DNA of 64,000 nucleotides, taken from contig MWOS01000229.1 of the NCBI GenBank assembly GCA_002026165.1, positions 1-64,000 on the forward strand, read 5' to 3'. The stretch is from Prochlorococcus sp. HOT208_60m_813G15 (lineage in GTDB: Bacteria; Cyanobacteriota; Cyanobacteriia; PCC-6307; Cyanobiaceae). Both the position numbers and the translations under genes were made by a program. Below the pieces are notes generated by a model. The model was not told the origin of the DNA. It saw nothing but the letters and a program-made list of their open reading frames with translations, and searched no databases. Positions 21,283 through 31,432 of the stretch are shown piece by piece; position 1 is the first letter of the stretch; each line of letters begins with the position of its first letter.

Positions 21283-21975
21283 ATGCAAGAAAAACCTTCA
21301 TCTTCCGAGAAAATATTTAACCTCGATAATCAAGCAAATAAACTTGGAATGGGAGGTAAATTATCACCGGATATCGATGAGAGCTCATATAAAAAAAGAA
21401 TGCAGCAAAGAAAAGATATTCAATCCGAAAGACTACAAATTAGAAAAACAAAAAAAGGATTATTGATTGTTTTCACAGGAAATGGCAAGGGCAAGACAAC
21501 TGCATCTTTAGGTATGGCTCTAAGGACGATAGGCCATGGCTATAAAGTAGCAATAATTCAGTTTATCAAAGGAGGCTGGACCACTGGAGAAGAAAAAGCA
21601 CTTAAAAACTTGTCTTCAAACATATCGTGGCATTCATTAGGAGAGGGATTTACTTGGGAAACACAAGACAGAATAAGAGATGAAGAATTAGTTCAAGAGG
21701 CGTGGCAACTAGCTAAAAAATACATAAAAAACGAATCTTATAAACTTATCATTCTTGATGAAATTAATATTGCGACAAAACTTGGTTATCTTGCACCCGA
21801 AGAAATAATCACTTTTTTAAAAAGCTTAAATAATAGAAAAAATCATATAGTTTTAACTGGAAGGGGAGCATCTGATTTAATCATCAATTACGCTGATCTA
21901 GTTACAGAAATGAAACTAATAAGACATCCTTTTAAAGAGCAAGGAATAAAAGCACAAAAGTGTATTGAATTTTAG
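21283..21975 (+). CDS. cobO: Cob(I)yrinic acid a,c-diamide adenosyltransferase
   Basis: CobO (BtuR family) adds the 5'-deoxyadenosyl group to cobalt of the corrin ring. The 230-aa protein has an N-terminal lead of about 65 residues, the P-loop FTGNGKGKTTAS, the WTTGEEKAL region and the Walker B-like LIILDEINIATKLGYL. The C-terminal RHPFKEQGIKAQKCIEF is typical. It is the only cobalamin gene in this part of the window; cobK lies near 38 kb. Prochlorococcus makes its own (pseudo)cobalamin, which is consistent. Confidence 0.93.
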   Translation: MQEKPSSSEKIFNLDNQANKLGMGGKLSPDIDESSYKKRMQQRKDIQSERLQIRKTKKGLLIVFTGNGKGKTTASLGMALRTIGHGYKVAIIQFIKGGWTTGEEKALKNLSSNISWHSLGEGFTWETQDRIRDEELVQEAWQLAKKYIKNESYKLIILDEINIATKLGYLAPEEIITFLKSLNNRKNHIVLTGRGASDLIINYADLVTEMKLIRHPFKEQGIKAQKCIEF

Positions 21976-22063
21976 TTAAGGTAAATTTTTTTTGAATTTT
22001 ATTTAGACAGGTTTAGAAATGTTTAAAGACGCAAGCAATATCTGAACAAAAAATAAATTTGGC

Positions 22064-22090
22064 ACTTTTACTTGCTAAGGTCTTAAAAGT
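22064..22090. other. Hairpin upstream of pyrH
   Basis: ACTTTTA (22064-22070) and TAAAAGT (22084-22090) can pair around a 13-nt loop just 11 bp before the pyrH start. It could hide the pyrH ribosome site, or it may be chance in AT-rich sequence. Confidence 0.25.
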
Positions 22091-22101
22091 ACAATTATTG
22101 A

Positions 22102-22806
22102 ATGACTTACAAAAGAGTTCTCTTAAAACTTAGTGGTGAAGCACTAATGGGCGAAAAACCTTATGGTATTGATCCTGCTATAGTTCAGTCAATTGCAGAG
22201 GATGTTTCAAAAGTAGTCGAAAATAATGTACAACTTGCAATAGTTGTTGGTGGTGGAAACATTTTTAGGGGGCTTAAAGGATCTGCAGACGGAATGGATC
22301 GCGCGACAGCTGATTATGTAGGGATGCTAGCAACAGTTATGAACGCAATTTCACTTCAAGATGGTCTTGAGAGAGTAGGAGTTGCAACCAGAGTGCAAAC
22401 AGCAATCGAAATGCAGGAAATTGCCGAACCCTACATCAGAAGAAGGGCCATGAGGCACCTAGAAAAAGGTAGAGTTGTAGTTTTCGGAGGGGGATGCGGA
22501 AATCCATTTTTTACAACTGATACTACAGCAGCTTTGAGGGCAGCAGAGATAAACGCTGAAGTTGTTATGAAGGCTACTAAAGTTGATGGAGTATACGATC
22601 GTGATCCTAATCAATTTAAAGATGCAAAAAAATATTCCTCTCTCAGTTATCAACAAGTTCTTAGTGATGAAATTGCAGTAATGGACAGTACTGCGATTGC
22701 ACTTTGCAAAGATAATAATATCCCAATTATGGTTTTTGATATATTCAAAAAAGGGAACATTTCCAAAGCTGTTGCTGGTGAGCCAATAGGCTCTTTAATT
22801 AGTTAA
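22102..22806 (+). CDS. pyrH: UMP kinase
   Basis: PyrH phosphorylates UMP to UDP with ATP, in pyrimidine nucleotide synthesis, and is usually a hexamer allosterically controlled by GTP and UTP. The 234-aa amino-acid-kinase fold has [10 protein letters not shown] near the N terminus, [10 protein letters not shown], the [10 protein letters not shown] helix and the [13 protein letters not shown] region. It starts with ATG 126 bp after cobO and is 22 bp ahead of frr, the common bacterial pair. Confidence 0.97.
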   Translation: MTYKRVLLKLSGEALMGEKPYGIDPAIVQSIAEDVSKVVENNVQLAIVVGGGNIFRGLKGSADGMDRATADYVGMLATVMNAISLQDGLERVGVATRVQTAIEMQEIAEPYIRRRAMRHLEKGRVVVFGGGCGNPFFTTDTTAALRAAEINAEVVMKATKVDGVYDRDPNQFKDAKKYSSLSYQQVLSDEIAVMDSTAIALCKDNNIPIMVFDIFKKGNISKAVAGEPIGSLIS

Positions 22807-22828
22807 AGCTTATTTAAATTTTTTTATT

Positions 22829-23377
22829 ATGAAAGAACAAGAAATTCAAGAAAATATGAATAAAAGTATTGAAGCCATACAAAGAAACTTTAATACAATT
22901 AGGACAGGCAGAGCTAATGCTTCATTGCTAGATAGAGTAAGTGTTGAATACTATGGAGCAGAAACCCCAATAAAATCACTAGCCACAATAAGTACTGTTG
23001 ATTCACAAACAATTTCAATACAACCTTTCGATATTTCATGTTTACAAGCGATAGAGAAATCTATTTCTATGAGTGATTTAGGTATTACTCCAAATAATGA
23101 TGGGAAAGTAATAAGAATAAATGTTCCTCCTTTAACAGAAGAAAGAAGAAAAGAATTTTGTAAATTAGCCTCTAAATATGCAGAGGAAGGAAAAGTAGCT
23201 TTGAGAAATATCAGAAGAGATGCTGTTGATAAAGAAAAAAAAGATGAAAAAGATGGCCTTATTTCTATTGACGAATCAAGAGATAATCAATCTGAAATTC
23301 AGAAAATTACTGATAAATATATTGCTTTAATAGAAACTAAATTATCTGAAAAAGAGAAGGAAATTCTAAAAGTTTGA
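22829..23377 (+). CDS. frr: Ribosome recycling factor
   Basis: Frr, with EF-G, splits the ribosome after termination. It is 182 aa, the standard length, with the long-helix motif [16 protein letters not shown] near residues 20-35 and the [16 protein letters not shown] segment. It starts with ATG 22 bp after pyrH, and its TGA overlaps the start of the next gene, so pyrH, frr and the flavoprotein form one operon. Confidence 0.97.
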   Translation: MKEQEIQENMNKSIEAIQRNFNTIRTGRANASLLDRVSVEYYGAETPIKSLATISTVDSQTISIQPFDISCLQAIEKSISMSDLGITPNNDGKVIRINVPPLTEERRKEFCKLASKYAEEGKVALRNIRRDAVDKEKKDEKDGLISIDESRDNQSEIQKITDKYIALIETKLSEKEKEILKV

Positions 23378-24507
23378 TAGGATTTGACGTTGTAATAATT
23401 GGTGGAGGTTTATCAGGATCTTCCACAGCACTTAATCTATCAAAGAAAGGATATTCAGTTTTAATTATTGAAAAAGAAAAATCGCAAGATTACAAGCCAT
23501 GTGCAGGTGGGATGGCATCATCAATGCAAAGATTTCTTCCTATAAATACTGAAGATTTTATAGAATCAAAAATTAATAATGTTGAATTCAGATGGAAGGC
23601 TGCAGATAATGTAACTGCTGATCTGACTGGTGAATCCCCATTTTGGATTGTTAAAAGAGAAAAACTAGATCAATTATTACTTGATGAATCCTTGAGTAAT
23701 GGAGCTCAGATAATGAGACCATCATTGATAGAAAAAATCATAAAAAAAAATGATAAATGGGAAATTACTTGCAATAACAAAATAAAATATATTACAGAAT
23801 TTCTTGTAATTGCAGATGGGTCCCAATCGAAATGGGCGAGTTATTTTAATTTAGGGCCTAGAAAACCGAAATTTGCGAACACAATCTCATTAAGATTGAA
23901 AGGGCTAGGTGAAATACCTAGAGATGCAGTTAGATTTGAGTTCGGATTTATAAAATATGGTTTTGCATGGGCATTCCCCCTAAGAGAAAGCTTAAATATT
24001 GGTCTAGGTACTTTTATAAATAATGGTCTCCTAGAAAATCAAGCTATAAATAAACAAGTAATCAGAAGCTTCGGTTTTGATGATTTTCCTAATAAAATAA
24101 TTAGTAAGAAACTGAGAATATGGAATGGCTTCCACTCAATTAATGGTGACAAAGTTTTAGCGGTTGGAGATGCAGCATCTCTATGTGATCCATTTTTAGC
24201 TGAAGGGATTAGACCATCCTTAATTAGCAGTTTTTATGCTGCAGAATACATAGATCAGTCCCTATCAGGAAAAGTAGATGATTTAAATCTTTATACAAAA
24301 AAAATTAACAACATTTGGGGGAAATCAATGGCTTGGGGGAGGAGAATAGCCCAAGTATTTTATAGATTTCCCAGAACTGGATATCAATTAGGTGTCAAAA
24401 GAAAAACAGCTCCTAAACGTATTGCTCAAATATTATCAGGAGAAATGAGTTATGAAGATATTGCAAAAAGAGTTATCAGAAGGCTTTTAACAAAAAGTGA
24501 GACTTAA
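23374..24507 (+). CDS. Geranylgeranyl-reductase-family FAD-dependent oxidoreductase
   Basis: The 377-aa flavoprotein has the FAD-binding [17 protein letters not shown] near the N terminus, the CAGGMAS motif of the geranylgeranyl-reductase family, and the second FAD motif [20 protein letters not shown]. Family members reduce isoprenoid double bonds; ChlP reduces the geranylgeranyl chain of chlorophyll to phytyl. The length and sequence differ from classical ChlP, so this may be a paralogue acting on another isoprenoid. It begins at TTG overlapping the frr stop by 4 bp. Confidence 0.83.
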   Translation: MIGFDVVIIGGGLSGSSTALNLSKKGYSVLIIEKEKSQDYKPCAGGMASSMQRFLPINTEDFIESKINNVEFRWKAADNVTADLTGESPFWIVKREKLDQLLLDESLSNGAQIMRPSLIEKIIKKNDKWEITCNNKIKYITEFLVIADGSQSKWASYFNLGPRKPKFANTISLRLKGLGEIPRDAVRFEFGFIKYGFAWAFPLRESLNIGLGTFINNGLLENQAINKQVIRSFGFDDFPNKIISKKLRIWNGFHSINGDKVLAVGDAASLCDPFLAEGIRPSLISSFYAAEYIDQSLSGKVDDLNLYTKKINNIWGKSMAWGRRIAQVFYRFPRTGYQLGVKRKTAPKRIAQILSGEMSYEDIAKRVIRRLLTKSET

Positions 24508-24530
24508 TTATTTTCAATTCAAACTTAAAT

Positions 24531-25532
24531 TTAGTTAGCAGAAATCAATTTATGATTTTTAATCTCTGAATATCTCTTTAGTAGCAGTTCTTCCAATTCT
24601 TCTATAGCCTTACTGAATCCAGTAATACCTTCACTAAGCTTTTCACTTGCCATTTGATCTTCTAACATACTTAATCTGAAATCTTTTTCTTCAAATTCGT
24701 AGTCAATAGAATTATTTATTTGGGTACTTACATCTAATTTCCTAACTAACTCTCCTTTTTCTTTTTTCAGTTCCTCAAGAAATTTTGGTGCGATTGTTAA
24801 AAGATCGCAACCTGCTAATTCTTTTATTTCATCAAGATTTCTAAAACTCGCTCCCATTACTTCTGTCTTAAATCCCTTTTCTTTAAAGTACTTGTATATT
24901 TGCGTAACCGAAATAACACCAGGATCTTCAGCACCAACAAAACTAGTTTTACCAGTTTTTGCTTTATGCCAATCTAATATACGGCCAACGAACGGAGAAA
25001 TTAGAGTTATCTTTGCATTGGCACAAGTTACCGCTTGGCAGAAGTTAAAAAGCAAAGTTAAGTTGCATTTAATACCCTCTTTTTCCAAAATTTCAGCTGC
25101 CTTAATACCCTCCCAAGTTGCAGCAATCTTAATCAAAATTCTTTCCTTTTCAATTCCAAAATTTTTGTAAAGATTGATCAATTTTCTCGCTTTTTCTACC
25201 GTAGCTTCGGTGTCAAAGCTCAATCTTGCATCAACTTCTGTAGATACGCGCCCTGAAATAATTTTCAATATTTCTTTTCCAAAAAATACTGAAACTTGGT
25301 CAACAGTTTCTTTGATTAATTCAATTTCGGAGAATTCTTGGGACAATGCATTTTCTGAACTTTCTAAAGCTTTATCAATTAATTTCACATAATCAGGATT
25401 CTTAGCTGCAGCAAGTATTAGTGATGGATTGGTGGTTGCGTCCCTTGGTTGAAATTTTTTTATCGAATCTAAATCTCCAGTATCAGCAACAACAACGGTC
25501 ATTGAGGACAATTGTTCTAAAATTGATTTCAT
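24531..25532 (-). CDS. tal: Transaldolase
   Basis: Transaldolase moves a dihydroxyacetone unit from sedoheptulose 7-phosphate to glyceraldehyde 3-phosphate in the pentose phosphate pathway. The 333-aa protein has [10 protein letters not shown] near residue 31, the Schiff-base lysine in [17 protein letters not shown] and the [10 protein letters not shown] segment. Length fits TalB. In cyanobacteria it is used mainly at night for sugar breakdown. It lies convergent to the flavoprotein gene and 88 bp after ftsI on the same strand. Confidence 0.96.
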   Translation of the reverse strand: MKSILEQLSSMTVVVADTGDLDSIKKFQPRDATTNPSLILAAAKNPDYVKLIDKALESSENALSQEFSEIELIKETVDQVSVFFGKEILKIISGRVSTEVDARLSFDTEATVEKARKLINLYKNFGIEKERILIKIAATWEGIKAAEILEKEGIKCNLTLLFNFCQAVTCANAKITLISPFVGRILDWHKAKTGKTSFVGAEDPGVISVTQIYKYFKEKGFKTEVMGASFRNLDEIKELAGCDLLTIAPKFLEELKKEKGELVRKLDVSTQINNSIDYEFEEKDFRLSMLEDQMASEKLSEGITGFSKAIEELEELLLKRYSEIKNHKLISAN

Positions 25533-25620
25533 ATCTAAATAATCATATATTTATAAACTAGCCTTTATTTCTGATGAAATCATCAGATAATGAACTAAAT
25601 ATTTATAAAATTGGAAAATT

Positions 25621-27372
25621 TTAGGGTTTTTTAACAATCATTCCATGATCTTTAATCTTGGGAGGTATTTTTTCAATTACTATCAAACTCTCGATAATTT
25701 CTTTAGCAACTGGTACAGCAACAGTTGAACCATATGCAAAAGATTTAGATGGCTCATCAACGACTACAAGGACAGCATATTTCGGATCATTTACTGGTAA
25801 GGTAGCCACAAAACTGCAAACTTTTTTACTTGTGTAGGAACCATTTAAGGCTTTTTGGGAAGTGCCCGTTTTCCCCGCTATCCTATATCCCTCGATTTTC
25901 ACTCCAAATCCACTACCTTTATCAACTACACTCTCCATCCATTCAAGAATAGTTTTAGAGACTTCGTGTGAAAAAAATTGTTTTTTTGGATTTTTATTAA
26001 CTCTTTCTATAAAAGTTGAGGTTACATGCGGAGTTACTTCAAAACCCCCATTTGCAAGAGCCGCATGAAGTTGAACCAATTTAAGTGGAGAGATTGAGAA
26101 ACCTTTCCCAAAAGAAGTGACAGCAGGTTCAATTGATTGATTCACAAATAAATCTTTTCTCTTAAGTTGGCCAGCAGTTGATTCAAATAAGTCAGTCTCT
26201 AAATTTTTATTTATACCTAAATTATTTAGCCAATCCCAATAAATTGAGGGGTCTAAATTTTGCATTATTTTTACCATCCCAACATTACTTGAAACCTGCA
26301 AAACTTTTGGATAGTCAATGTATCCATTACCTTTTTTATCCCAATTAGAAAGTGTCCATCCTCCAACATTAATCTTTCCAATATCTTCAACTACTCCATC
26401 TTTCTGGATTACTTTTTCTTCTAAAGCTAAGGCAAGATTAATAGGTTTAAAAGTTGAGCCCGGCTCAAATAAATCTTGAGAATACCACCCCCTAAAGAGT
26501 TCAGAATCATACTGCCAAAATTTATTTGGATCATATGATGGGACTGTAACCAAAGAGAGAATCCGACCATCATTAACATCCATAACTATTGCAAATCCCT
26601 TCTTTGCTTTCCATTTGCTTACTTGCTTTGATAATGCATTGTATGAAGCTTTCTGTAATCTTGAATCTATAGTTAGGCCTAAACTTTTGTAATCAGAAAT
26701 AAAATCACCTGGTGCTGAATTATCCGGTAGAGGAGTCCCATCTCCTCCTCTTTTTATTAAATTACTTTTATTAAAAACTTTAATGTGATTATCTAAATGT
26801 AGTTCTAAACCTGCTGAAGCGACATTCTCATCATTAACAAAACCGACAAGATTAGAGTAAAGTTCCCCTTGTGGATAATATCTCTGCGAATATTTAAACA
26901 AATCAATTCCGCTTATTTGAAGGTTCTTAATCTCTTCTGCCTTTTCTTCCGTAATTTTATCCAAAAGTTTGATACCACTCATTTTATTATTAAATTTCCT
27001 CAAGAGTATTTCATTATTAATACCCAAGATAGGTGACAATTTTTCTATAACTTCTTCAATACTGCGAACTCTGTTAATTGAATCACCAGGAAAATTAAAA
27101 TATTTTGGATGGGCCCATAATTTATAGAGCGGTTTATCGTAAGCAATTACTCTGTTATTTCTATCAACGATTGATCTCCTTGTTTTTAAGGAGTTAGTTT
27201 TAGAAGATTGTATTAATCTAGCTTTCCTTTGCAAATCAGAGGCGTTAAAGACTTGCAATTTAAATAACCTACCAAACAAACAAAAAATTAATAGTAAGCT
27301 AAAAATATAGAGAAATTTAAATCTTCTTTGATCAAGGGGTATTAAACGAACAATTTTTTTGTATTTTTTCAT
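25621..27372 (-). CDS. ftsI: Septal peptidoglycan transpeptidase (penicillin-binding protein 3)
   Basis: FtsI cross-links septal peptidoglycan in the divisome. One membrane anchor near residues 22-42, the N-terminal dimerisation domain, then the transpeptidase domain with catalytic Ser in GSTFKPI, SxN as SSNVG, and KTGTSQKA. I chose ATG at 27372 rather than the TTG one codon upstream; it overlaps the TGA of the upstream gene as TGATG, showing translational coupling to the FtsL-like protein. The length (583 aa) is normal. Confidence 0.95.
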   Translation of the reverse strand: MKKYKKIVRLIPLDQRRFKFLYIFSLLLIFCLFGRLFKLQVFNASDLQRKARLIQSSKTNSLKTRRSIVDRNNRVIAYDKPLYKLWAHPKYFNFPGDSINRVRSIEEVIEKLSPILGINNEILLRKFNNKMSGIKLLDKITEEKAEEIKNLQISGIDLFKYSQRYYPQGELYSNLVGFVNDENVASAGLELHLDNHIKVFNKSNLIKRGGDGTPLPDNSAPGDFISDYKSLGLTIDSRLQKASYNALSKQVSKWKAKKGFAIVMDVNDGRILSLVTVPSYDPNKFWQYDSELFRGWYSQDLFEPGSTFKPINLALALEEKVIQKDGVVEDIGKINVGGWTLSNWDKKGNGYIDYPKVLQVSSNVGMVKIMQNLDPSIYWDWLNNLGINKNLETDLFESTAGQLKRKDLFVNQSIEPAVTSFGKGFSISPLKLVQLHAALANGGFEVTPHVTSTFIERVNKNPKKQFFSHEVSKTILEWMESVVDKGSGFGVKIEGYRIAGKTGTSQKALNGSYTSKKVCSFVATLPVNDPKYAVLVVVDEPSKSFAYGSTVAVPVAKEIIESLIVIEKIPPKIKDHGMIVKKP

Positions 27373-27800
27373 CAATATCCCCTTTGATATTTGCTTTCAC
27401 TAAAACCTTCAATGAAGGTATTTAAATTTTTCTTAAATGTACTTTCTTTTTTTTCAATAAGTTTATCTATATAAATCAAATCTTCAGGTTTGGTTTTTCT
27501 ATAAATGTTGAGAGACTCAAGATCACTAATATAAAATTCCTCAATTTTAGAAATATAATCAATGAGATTATTATTGATAGCTCTTGTTTTAGATAAGATT
27601 TTATATGTATTTGACCATTTCCTTTGGCTATCAAAAGATAAGAAAAATAAGGTAAAAATTAATACCAATAGAGAGATATTAATGGTGTCGAAAATTTGAT
27701 GTAATAATTTGATATTAATTATGGATATTTTTTCGGAATCTTTTTTACCTTCATATGGAACTTTTTTTTTTAAATTAAGTTGATTCCCATAAGGTTTCAT
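27372..27800 (-). CDS. Bitopic membrane protein, FtsL candidate
   Basis: This 142-aa protein has a cytoplasmic lysine-rich N terminus of about 45 residues, one membrane helix (LLVLIFTLFFLSF), then a roughly 70-residue outer region rich in Lys, Glu and Ile (IEEFYISDLESLNIY) that may form a coiled coil. This is the topology and gene position of FtsL, which usually precedes ftsI. Sequence similarity alone is too weak to prove it, as FtsL diverges fast and is often not annotated in cyanobacteria. I chose ATG 27800. Confidence 0.7.
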   Translation of the reverse strand: MKPYGNQLNLKKKVPYEGKKDSEKISIINIKLLHQIFDTINISLLVLIFTLFFLSFDSQRKWSNTYKILSKTRAINNNLIDYISKIEEFYISDLESLNIYRKTKPEDLIYIDKLIEKKESTFKKNLNTFIEGFSESKYQRGY

Positions 27801-27882
27801 CAATTATTTTTTTAAATGAAATGAGTATTACTAATTAAATAAACATCTTTTTGTGTGATTCGCAAGTAAAAAATTAAATTCT

Positions 27883-29244
27883 TTATGTCCTCAATAAGAA
27901 CAAATTTAAGAAGGTCAATCCATTCCATAAAGAATGCATAATCACTGAAGAAAACAAACTCCCTGAAGCAATTCTTGTGATTCCTAATCCAATTCCTAGA
28001 ACAAATAATGGCGGCATTTCTCCTAAACTTAAATGGGCTAATGCAAAGATAAAGGCTGAAACTATGATTCCCGAAATTACTCCAAAATTTCTTGAGAGAG
28101 TTGGTAGTAAAATACCGCGAAATATAATTTCCTCAAATAGAGGAGCTAGTAGAGTTGTTGTTACAAATAATAGAAAAAATGATAAGTAATTATTATTATT
28201 AAGAACAATTTCCAGCAAAGGGTTACTACCATTTTGATTATCGATCAGACTATTCATAATTAGAGAGATCAATAAAACAAAAGGAACAATTGTTAACCAA
28301 CCTTTAATACCCTGAATAATTGCATATTTTATGGGCAAGAAATTGAACTGTAAATAATCCTTTTTAAAAGTAAATTCACCATTCAAAGTTTTTATTTGAT
28401 AATAAACTATTCCTAATGGAGGAATAGCCATAAAAAGATATCCAAAGAAAATTTTTAAAGATTGAGACAATTCATTAGAGATATTTTTAGAGAAAAGTTC
28501 AACCAAACTTATAGAAAACAAAGGCGATACCACTTCTCCTAATACAACAAATCCTCCTGCAATTAATAAAACCATATCTATTAATTCTAAATCTAAGTAT
28601 TTAATTTCTTTCCAACCAAACTTTTTAAAAGATATGGTTTTCCATAATATTTTTAAAGCCAGAATAGAGCCAATAAGTATTGTTAAAAGTGGTATTAGTC
28701 TTATGGCTAATATCTTTAAAAACATTTTACTTGAAAATGATTTTGTTATTAATGCACTATCGTCAAAATCAAATTTCCGGCTTAAAAGGTGATATAAAAA
28801 TCTATCACCTGTAAATAAATCAAATTTATCAGAACTCGGCTTATATGAATTATTTTTAGATTTTTTTTCTATCTCATCAATCAGAAATTTAAAGTTTTTA
28901 TTTTCAAAATCTTTGGATATATTTTTAAAGATTATAGGATCATTTGACTCTGAAGTAATTATTCGAATTAATTTATTTCTTTCTGTTAGCTCTTCAAATG
29001 AGACATCATAGAGTGATTTATTTATTTGATCTACAGGATCATTAATGATAAAAAATTTTTTAAGATTTACAGGTATTGATTGGAGAGATAATTCAGCAAT
29101 TTCTTGCTCTTTTTGACTAATATCAAATGTGACAGATGGTCTATTTAAACTATCTCTTAAGCCTTGTTGCCATACAAAAAAAGTTATTAATATAGAAATA
29201 AAAGCTAAAGTGAGTTTTGACTTAGAAATATTTTTAAAGATCAT
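27883..29244 (-). CDS. CPBP-family intramembrane glutamic endopeptidase
   Basis: A 453-aa polytopic protein with an N-terminal membrane helix, a soluble region of about 120 residues, then seven to eight membrane helices. The CPBP (CAAX/Abi) motifs are EEIIFRGILLP, FALAHLSLGEMPPLFVLGI and HSLWNGL near the C terminus; these hold the catalytic Glu and His. The family includes eukaryotic CAAX prenyl proteases and bacterial peptide-maturation or self-immunity proteins. The long N-terminal part is typical of cyanobacterial members. Substrate unknown. Confidence 0.87.
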   Translation of the reverse strand: MIFKNISKSKLTLAFISILITFFVWQQGLRDSLNRPSVTFDISQKEQEIAELSLQSIPVNLKKFFIINDPVDQINKSLYDVSFEELTERNKLIRIITSESNDPIIFKNISKDFENKNFKFLIDEIEKKSKNNSYKPSSDKFDLFTGDRFLYHLLSRKFDFDDSALITKSFSSKMFLKILAIRLIPLLTILIGSILALKILWKTISFKKFGWKEIKYLDLELIDMVLLIAGGFVVLGEVVSPLFSISLVELFSKNISNELSQSLKIFFGYLFMAIPPLGIVYYQIKTLNGEFTFKKDYLQFNFLPIKYAIIQGIKGWLTIVPFVLLISLIMNSLIDNQNGSNPLLEIVLNNNNYLSFFLLFVTTTLLAPLFEEIIFRGILLPTLSRNFGVISGIIVSAFIFALAHLSLGEMPPLFVLGIGLGITRIASGSLFSSVIMHSLWNGLTFLNLFLLRT

Positions 29245-29360
29245 AAATTAATTATATTATTGAAAACTATACTTAGTTATCATTGAAGTTTCTTATATTT
29301 TGTATATATTTTAATCACGCCATGAGATGATTAAATTATCTTAATCTTCAAATTTATATA

Positions 29361-30689
29361 ATGGCTATAAAATTAGTTTTAGTTAGGCATGGACTAAGCA
29401 GTTTCAATGCAAAAGGATTAATTCAAGGAAGAACAGACGATTCATTATTAACTGATGAAGGATACGAACAAGCCCGAAAAGCAGGTAAAGCATTATCAAA
29501 AATAAACTTCGATAAAATCTATTCCTCTCCACTTATAAGAGCGGCAGAGACTGCAAAAACAATTAAAAAGACCTTCAATAAAGAACAAGATATTGTATTT
29601 GATGATAATTTGCTAGAGGTAGATCTTAGTGAATGGTCTGGTCTAAAAATTGATGAAATAAAAAAGAAATTTCCAGAAATTTACCCCATATGGAAAAGTG
29701 ATCCAGAAAATCTAATCTTAAATAGAAAAGACAATAAAACTTATAAACCAATTCAAGAGTTATTTTTTCAAGCAACAAATTTCGTAGAAGATATTTTAAA
29801 AATTTATCTAGACAAAGATGATGCAAATATTTTAGTTATAGGACATAATGCGATTCTCAGATGTTTAATCCTCTCATTATTAGGAAAGCCTAAGCAAGGT
29901 TTTAGGAAAATAAGATTAGAAAATGCCTCTTTATCTATACTCAATATTTCAAGGGAAGATAACTCTTTTAAGACCCAAATTGAATGCTTAAATCAAACTT
30001 CCCATCTGAATAAAAATATTCCGAATAAAATTGGAGATTCCAGAATATTTCTAATAAGGCATGGTGAAACTAACTGGAACAAAGAAGGTAGATTTCAAGG
30101 CCAAATTGATATTCCTTTAAATGAAAACGGGAAAGACCAAGCTAGAAAGACTTTTGAATATTTGAAAAATATTTCTTTCAATAAGGCATTTTCAAGTTCA
30201 ATGGAAAGACCTTATGAGACTGCACAAATAATCCTTCAAAATAGAAAAGATTTAAAAATAGAAAGAATAGATGCACTTGTAGAAATTAGTCATGGATTAT
30301 GGGAGGGTAAACTGGAAGCAGAAATCAGAGAACAGTGGCCCGTTTTATTAAAAAATTGGCATGATAAACCTGAAGAAGTAATAATGCCTGAAGGTGAATC
30401 TATAAAAGATGTATCAGAAAGGTCCGTAGAAGCTTTTGACAAGATTTGTTTATCTCAAAAGGATAATGATCTTAGCCTTCTGGTTGCTCATGATGCGGTC
30501 AATAAAACTTTAATTTGCAAAATCCTTGGGATTAATTATTCAAATATTTGGATGATAAAACAGGGCAATGGCGGCATAACTATAATTGACCTTTTTAATG
30601 ATCCCAATAAGCCCCCTGTGATTAGCGCTCTTAACATTACAACACACCTAGGGGGAATACTTGATTCAACTGCTTCAGGAGCACTTTAA
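29361..30689 (+). CDS. Tandem histidine phosphatase (phosphoglycerate-mutase superfamily)
   Basis: The 442-aa protein has two histidine phosphatase domains. The first begins VRHGLSSFNAKGLIQGR and has VIGHNAILR; the second begins near residue 231 with IRHGETNWNKEGRFQGQ and has VAHDAVNK. Both RHG phospho-histidine motifs and acidic general acids (LLEVDLSEW, LVEISHGLWEG) are present, so both halves may be active. Single-domain relatives are phosphoglycerate mutases, phosphoserine phosphatases, CobC or broad sugar-phosphate phosphatases. The substrate cannot be named. Start is ATG after a 116-bp gap. Confidence 0.85.
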   Translation: MAIKLVLVRHGLSSFNAKGLIQGRTDDSLLTDEGYEQARKAGKALSKINFDKIYSSPLIRAAETAKTIKKTFNKEQDIVFDDNLLEVDLSEWSGLKIDEIKKKFPEIYPIWKSDPENLILNRKDNKTYKPIQELFFQATNFVEDILKIYLDKDDANILVIGHNAILRCLILSLLGKPKQGFRKIRLENASLSILNISREDNSFKTQIECLNQTSHLNKNIPNKIGDSRIFLIRHGETNWNKEGRFQGQIDIPLNENGKDQARKTFEYLKNISFNKAFSSSMERPYETAQIILQNRKDLKIERIDALVEISHGLWEGKLEAEIREQWPVLLKNWHDKPEEVIMPEGESIKDVSERSVEAFDKICLSQKDNDLSLLVAHDAVNKTLICKILGINYSNIWMIKQGNGGITIIDLFNDPNKPPVISALNITTHLGGILDSTASGAL

Positions 30690-30716
30690 AATAAGTGTTG
30701 TTAAAAAATTTATTTT
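30688..30716. terminator. AT-rich hairpin between convergent genes
   Basis: AAAATAA (30688-30694) and TTATTTT (30710-30716) flank a 15-nt loop right after the phosphatase stop. As the stem is A-to-T it gives a T-run on both strands and could end transcription from either side. No GC pairs. Confidence 0.35.
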
Positions 30717-30743
30717 GATGAAGTCAGAGTCAGAAAAAAGGGT

Positions 30744-31403
30744 TTAATTACTAAAAAAGCCAACTTGACTAAGAGGCCAAAATCTGAAATATGCTTTACC
30801 AATTATCTCTTTTTTATGAAGAAATTTACTTCCAGGCCAATATCTTCCATCCCAGCTATTTGCCCTGTTATCACCTAAAACTAAAAAATGATCTTCTGGC
30901 ACTTTTATATTTTCAAATTCACCACATTTATTAAAGAGGGATAATGAGCACTTATAAGCGACATAGGGTTCAGGAATTAATTTATTATTAATTATTAATT
31001 CACCATTAGAGTTTACGCTTACAATCTCTCCTGGAATTGCTACCACTCTTTTAATATAAGCATCGCAAGCTTGATCCCTCAAACCAGGAATAAACGACAT
31101 TGGAGGAAAACTCATAAAAAAACAATATCTTTTTTTTGGTAAAGGCTTAGATCTTGATGAAATTAATTTTTTGTCAAACGAGTAAGGTGAGTTAAAAACA
31201 ACAATATCTCCTCTTTTTGGTAAAGAGTTTCTTAGAGAAAATTTTTCAATAATTAACCTATCATTTATTTGTAATTCTGGGAGCATTGAACCAGAAGGGA
31301 TATAACGTGGTTCTGCAAAAAATGATCTACAAGAAGAAACAAAAAAAGTTAATAGAATTAGTAGCCCCCATTCTTTTAAAAAACTTTTTATGGAACCAGT
31401 CAT
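30744..31403 (-). CDS. lepB: Signal peptidase I
   Basis: LepB cuts signal peptides from exported proteins at the membrane. The 219-aa protein has one N-terminal hydrophobic segment, the catalytic Ser in PSGSMLPELQINDRL (about residue 38), the Lys in YIKRVVAIPGE, and the C-terminal box GDNRANSWDGRYWPG. It is the last gene of a four-gene minus-strand group with an ArsC-like protein, a pyrophosphatase-like protein and a small membrane protein, 29 bp after the ArsC-like gene. Confidence 0.95.
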   Translation of the reverse strand: MTGSIKSFLKEWGLLILLTFFVSSCRSFFAEPRYIPSGSMLPELQINDRLIIEKFSLRNSLPKRGDIVVFNSPYSFDKKLISSRSKPLPKKRYCFFMSFPPMSFIPGLRDQACDAYIKRVVAIPGEIVSVNSNGELIINNKLIPEPYVAYKCSLSLFNKCGEFENIKVPEDHFLVLGDNRANSWDGRYWPGSKFLHKKEIIGKAYFRFWPLSQVGFFSN

Positions 31404-31432
31404 AGGATTAATAAAATCTTTATTTTCTTAAC

